DNA of 33,886 nucleotides from contig JBNGIS010019104.1 in assembly GCA_049999725.1 (NCBI GenBank), positions 16,478 through 50,363 on the forward strand, read 5' to 3'. Positions within the stretch are counted from its first letter, which is position 1. Every line of letters begins with the position of its first letter. Position numbers and translations under genes: made by a program. Shown here one piece after another: positions 32,592-33,886 of the stretch. Origin of the DNA: Haplomitrium mnioides (lineage: Eukaryota; Marchantiophyta; Haplomitriopsida; Calobryales). The notes beneath the pieces are model-generated. The model saw nothing but the letters and a program-made list of their open reading frames with translations, made no database searches and was not told the DNA's origin.

Positions 32592-32775
32592 TAAGTGCTC
32601 ACTCCATTAGCTCACACAACAAATGAATATGGTGAATCTCTTCTTCTCACTCTCAAGCTCTATTCTTCCTCTTCTCTTCTCAATTATATCAATCATCATA
32701 ATACAAGTTACAATGTCTTAATCAATAAAAGGATTAACACATCCTTAACCTAGGTAACGGTTAACCTAACATAGT
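32592..32775 (-). repeat. LTR fragment at the 5' side of element B
   Basis: CTCACTCCATTAGCTCACACAAC, a pyrimidine-rich middle (cttcctcttctcttctcaat) and GGTTAACCTAACATAGTACTAAT align by eye with the middle of the B LTR (24540 to about 24700). Both ends are missing. It is clearly more diverged from 24517-24780 than the two A LTRs are from each other. Confidence 0.65.
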
Positions 32776-33886
32776 ACTAATCATGAATATGTAAAGAATA
32801 ATCTCTAAATCATATATAAAACATAACAATAACAAAACAACATTTTGCAAATATCATGTTCAAGAAACATAGCATTGAAGAAGTTAAACCATTTAAACTA
32901 CATGGATGATAACAAAACACCATTTTCCAAATCTCATGAAAACTACATAAATATGTAAAGAATGATCTCTAAATCATATATACAACAAAAAAATAACAAA
33001 ACAACATTTTGCAAATCTCATGTTCAAGAAACATAGCATTGAAGAAGTTGAACCATTAAAGCTACAAAGATGATAACAAAACATCATATTGCAAATCTCA
33101 TGAAAATTACATGAATATGTAAAGAAAGTTCTCAAAATCATATAGAAAACAAAACAATAACAAAACATCATTTTGCAAATCTCATTTTCAAGAAACATAG
33201 CATTGAAGAAGTTGAACCATTAAAACTACATGGATGATAACAAAACAACATTTTCCAAATCTCATGAAAACTACATGAATATGTAAAGAATGTTCTCTAA
33301 ATCATATATAAAACAAAAAAAAAGAAAACAACATTTCGCAAATCTCATGTGCAAGAAACATAGCATTGAAAAAGTTGAACCATTAAAACTACATGGATGA
33401 CAACAAAACACCATTTTCCAAATCTCATGAAAACTACATGAATGTGTGAAGAAAGTTCTCTAAATCAAATATAAAACAAAACAATAACAAAACAACATTT
33501 TGCAAATCTCATGCTCAAGAAACAAAGCATTGAAGAAGTTGAACCATTAAAACTACATTTATGATAACAAAACACCATTTTGCAAATCTCATGAAAACTA
33601 CATGAATATGTAAAGAATGTTCTCTAAATCATATGTAAAACAAAATAGTAACAAAACAAAATTTTGCAAATCTCATGTTCAAGAAACATAACATTGAAGA
33701 AGTTGAACCATTAAAACTACATAGATGATAACAAAAAACCATTTTGCAAATCCCGTTAAAATTGCATGAATATGTACAGAATATTCTCTCAATCATATAT
33801 AAAACAAAAAATAACAAAACAGCATTTTGCAAATCTCATGTTCAAGAAACATAGCATTGAAGAAGTTGAACCATTAAAACTACGTG
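32776..33886. repeat. 164-bp satellite array, about 6.7 monomers, runs off the window
   Basis: The anchor GTTGAACCATT (or its variant) recurs at 32883, 33047, 33211, 33374, 33538, 33702 and 33865, in steps of 163-164 bp. The monomer is the 119-bp satellite unit plus 45 bp (ACATGGATGATAACAAAAC...ATCTCATGAAAACT), itself a shortened copy of the same unit. Open frames in it are repeat artefacts. Confidence 0.93.

Larger units (their letters stand above)
24517..32775 (-). mobile_element. Ty1/copia element B, gag-less, with nested insert B'
   Basis: On the minus strand, from right to left: an LTR fragment (32592-32775), protease, GAG-pre-integrase, integrase, RT, RNase H, a 3' UTR split by insert B', purine tract and 3' LTR (24517-24780). 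The protease runs directly into LTR sequence, so leader and gag are absent. Integrase and RT catalytic residues are better kept than in A or C, but stops and frame changes remain. Only one full LTR is present, and the right end does not restore satellite phase. Confidence 0.82.

Noticed and set aside
32974-33832. Cys/Phe-rich minus-strand open frames at the window end
   Set aside because: They translate the 164-bp satellite in the same way; there is no independent evidence of coding.

Overview
This window looks like nuclear repeat DNA from a land plant, probably a lineage with a large genome. The evidence is three decayed Ty1/copia retrotransposons of one plant-type lineage (RNase H signature TSSNHAEI, RT signature LKQSxRIWY), an AT-rich satellite, large non-coding LTR-like inserts, and no intact host gene. 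A run of 10 N marks an assembly gap at 28042-28051. The species cannot be read from the sequence.

Layout. Positions 2-1600 hold a pseudogene of the DUF7869-like family (RNase H/transposase-like, my recognition from motifs): one reading frame with six premature stops. A 52-bp minisatellite with GC palindromes follows at 2196-2456. Copia element C (+) spans about 3325-8254; it is cut off at its 5' end inside gag and ends in an LTR. A 119-bp satellite fills 8255-11836 and shows higher-order structure. Copia element A (-) occupies 11837-24157 with both LTRs and a perfect TATAC target duplication; removing it restores the satellite phase. A short piece of satellite (24158-24516) separates A from copia element B (-), 24517 to about 32775, which has lost gag. 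The window ends in a related satellite with a 164-bp period (about 32776-33886).

Two further inserts sit inside A and B. Insert A' (13830-17655, target duplication ATGAT) splits the RT of A. Insert B' (25206-29058, target duplication CTAAT) lies in the 3' UTR of B. Both are about 3.8 kb, start TG and end CA, lack recognisable coding, and share short motifs; they look like solo LTRs or LARD-type elements of one superfamily. The implied order is satellite first, then A, B and C, then A' and B'.

The most unusual signals are: (1) A, B and C all meet the satellite within a few bases of the same monomer position; (2) the 164-bp monomer equals the 119-bp monomer plus a 45-bp reduced second copy; (3) a degenerate dyad module (CCGAAA...GAnnTATCG...) recurs in A', B' and the oversized leader of A. 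No functional autonomous gene or new enzymatic system is supported. All alignments and counts were done by eye.
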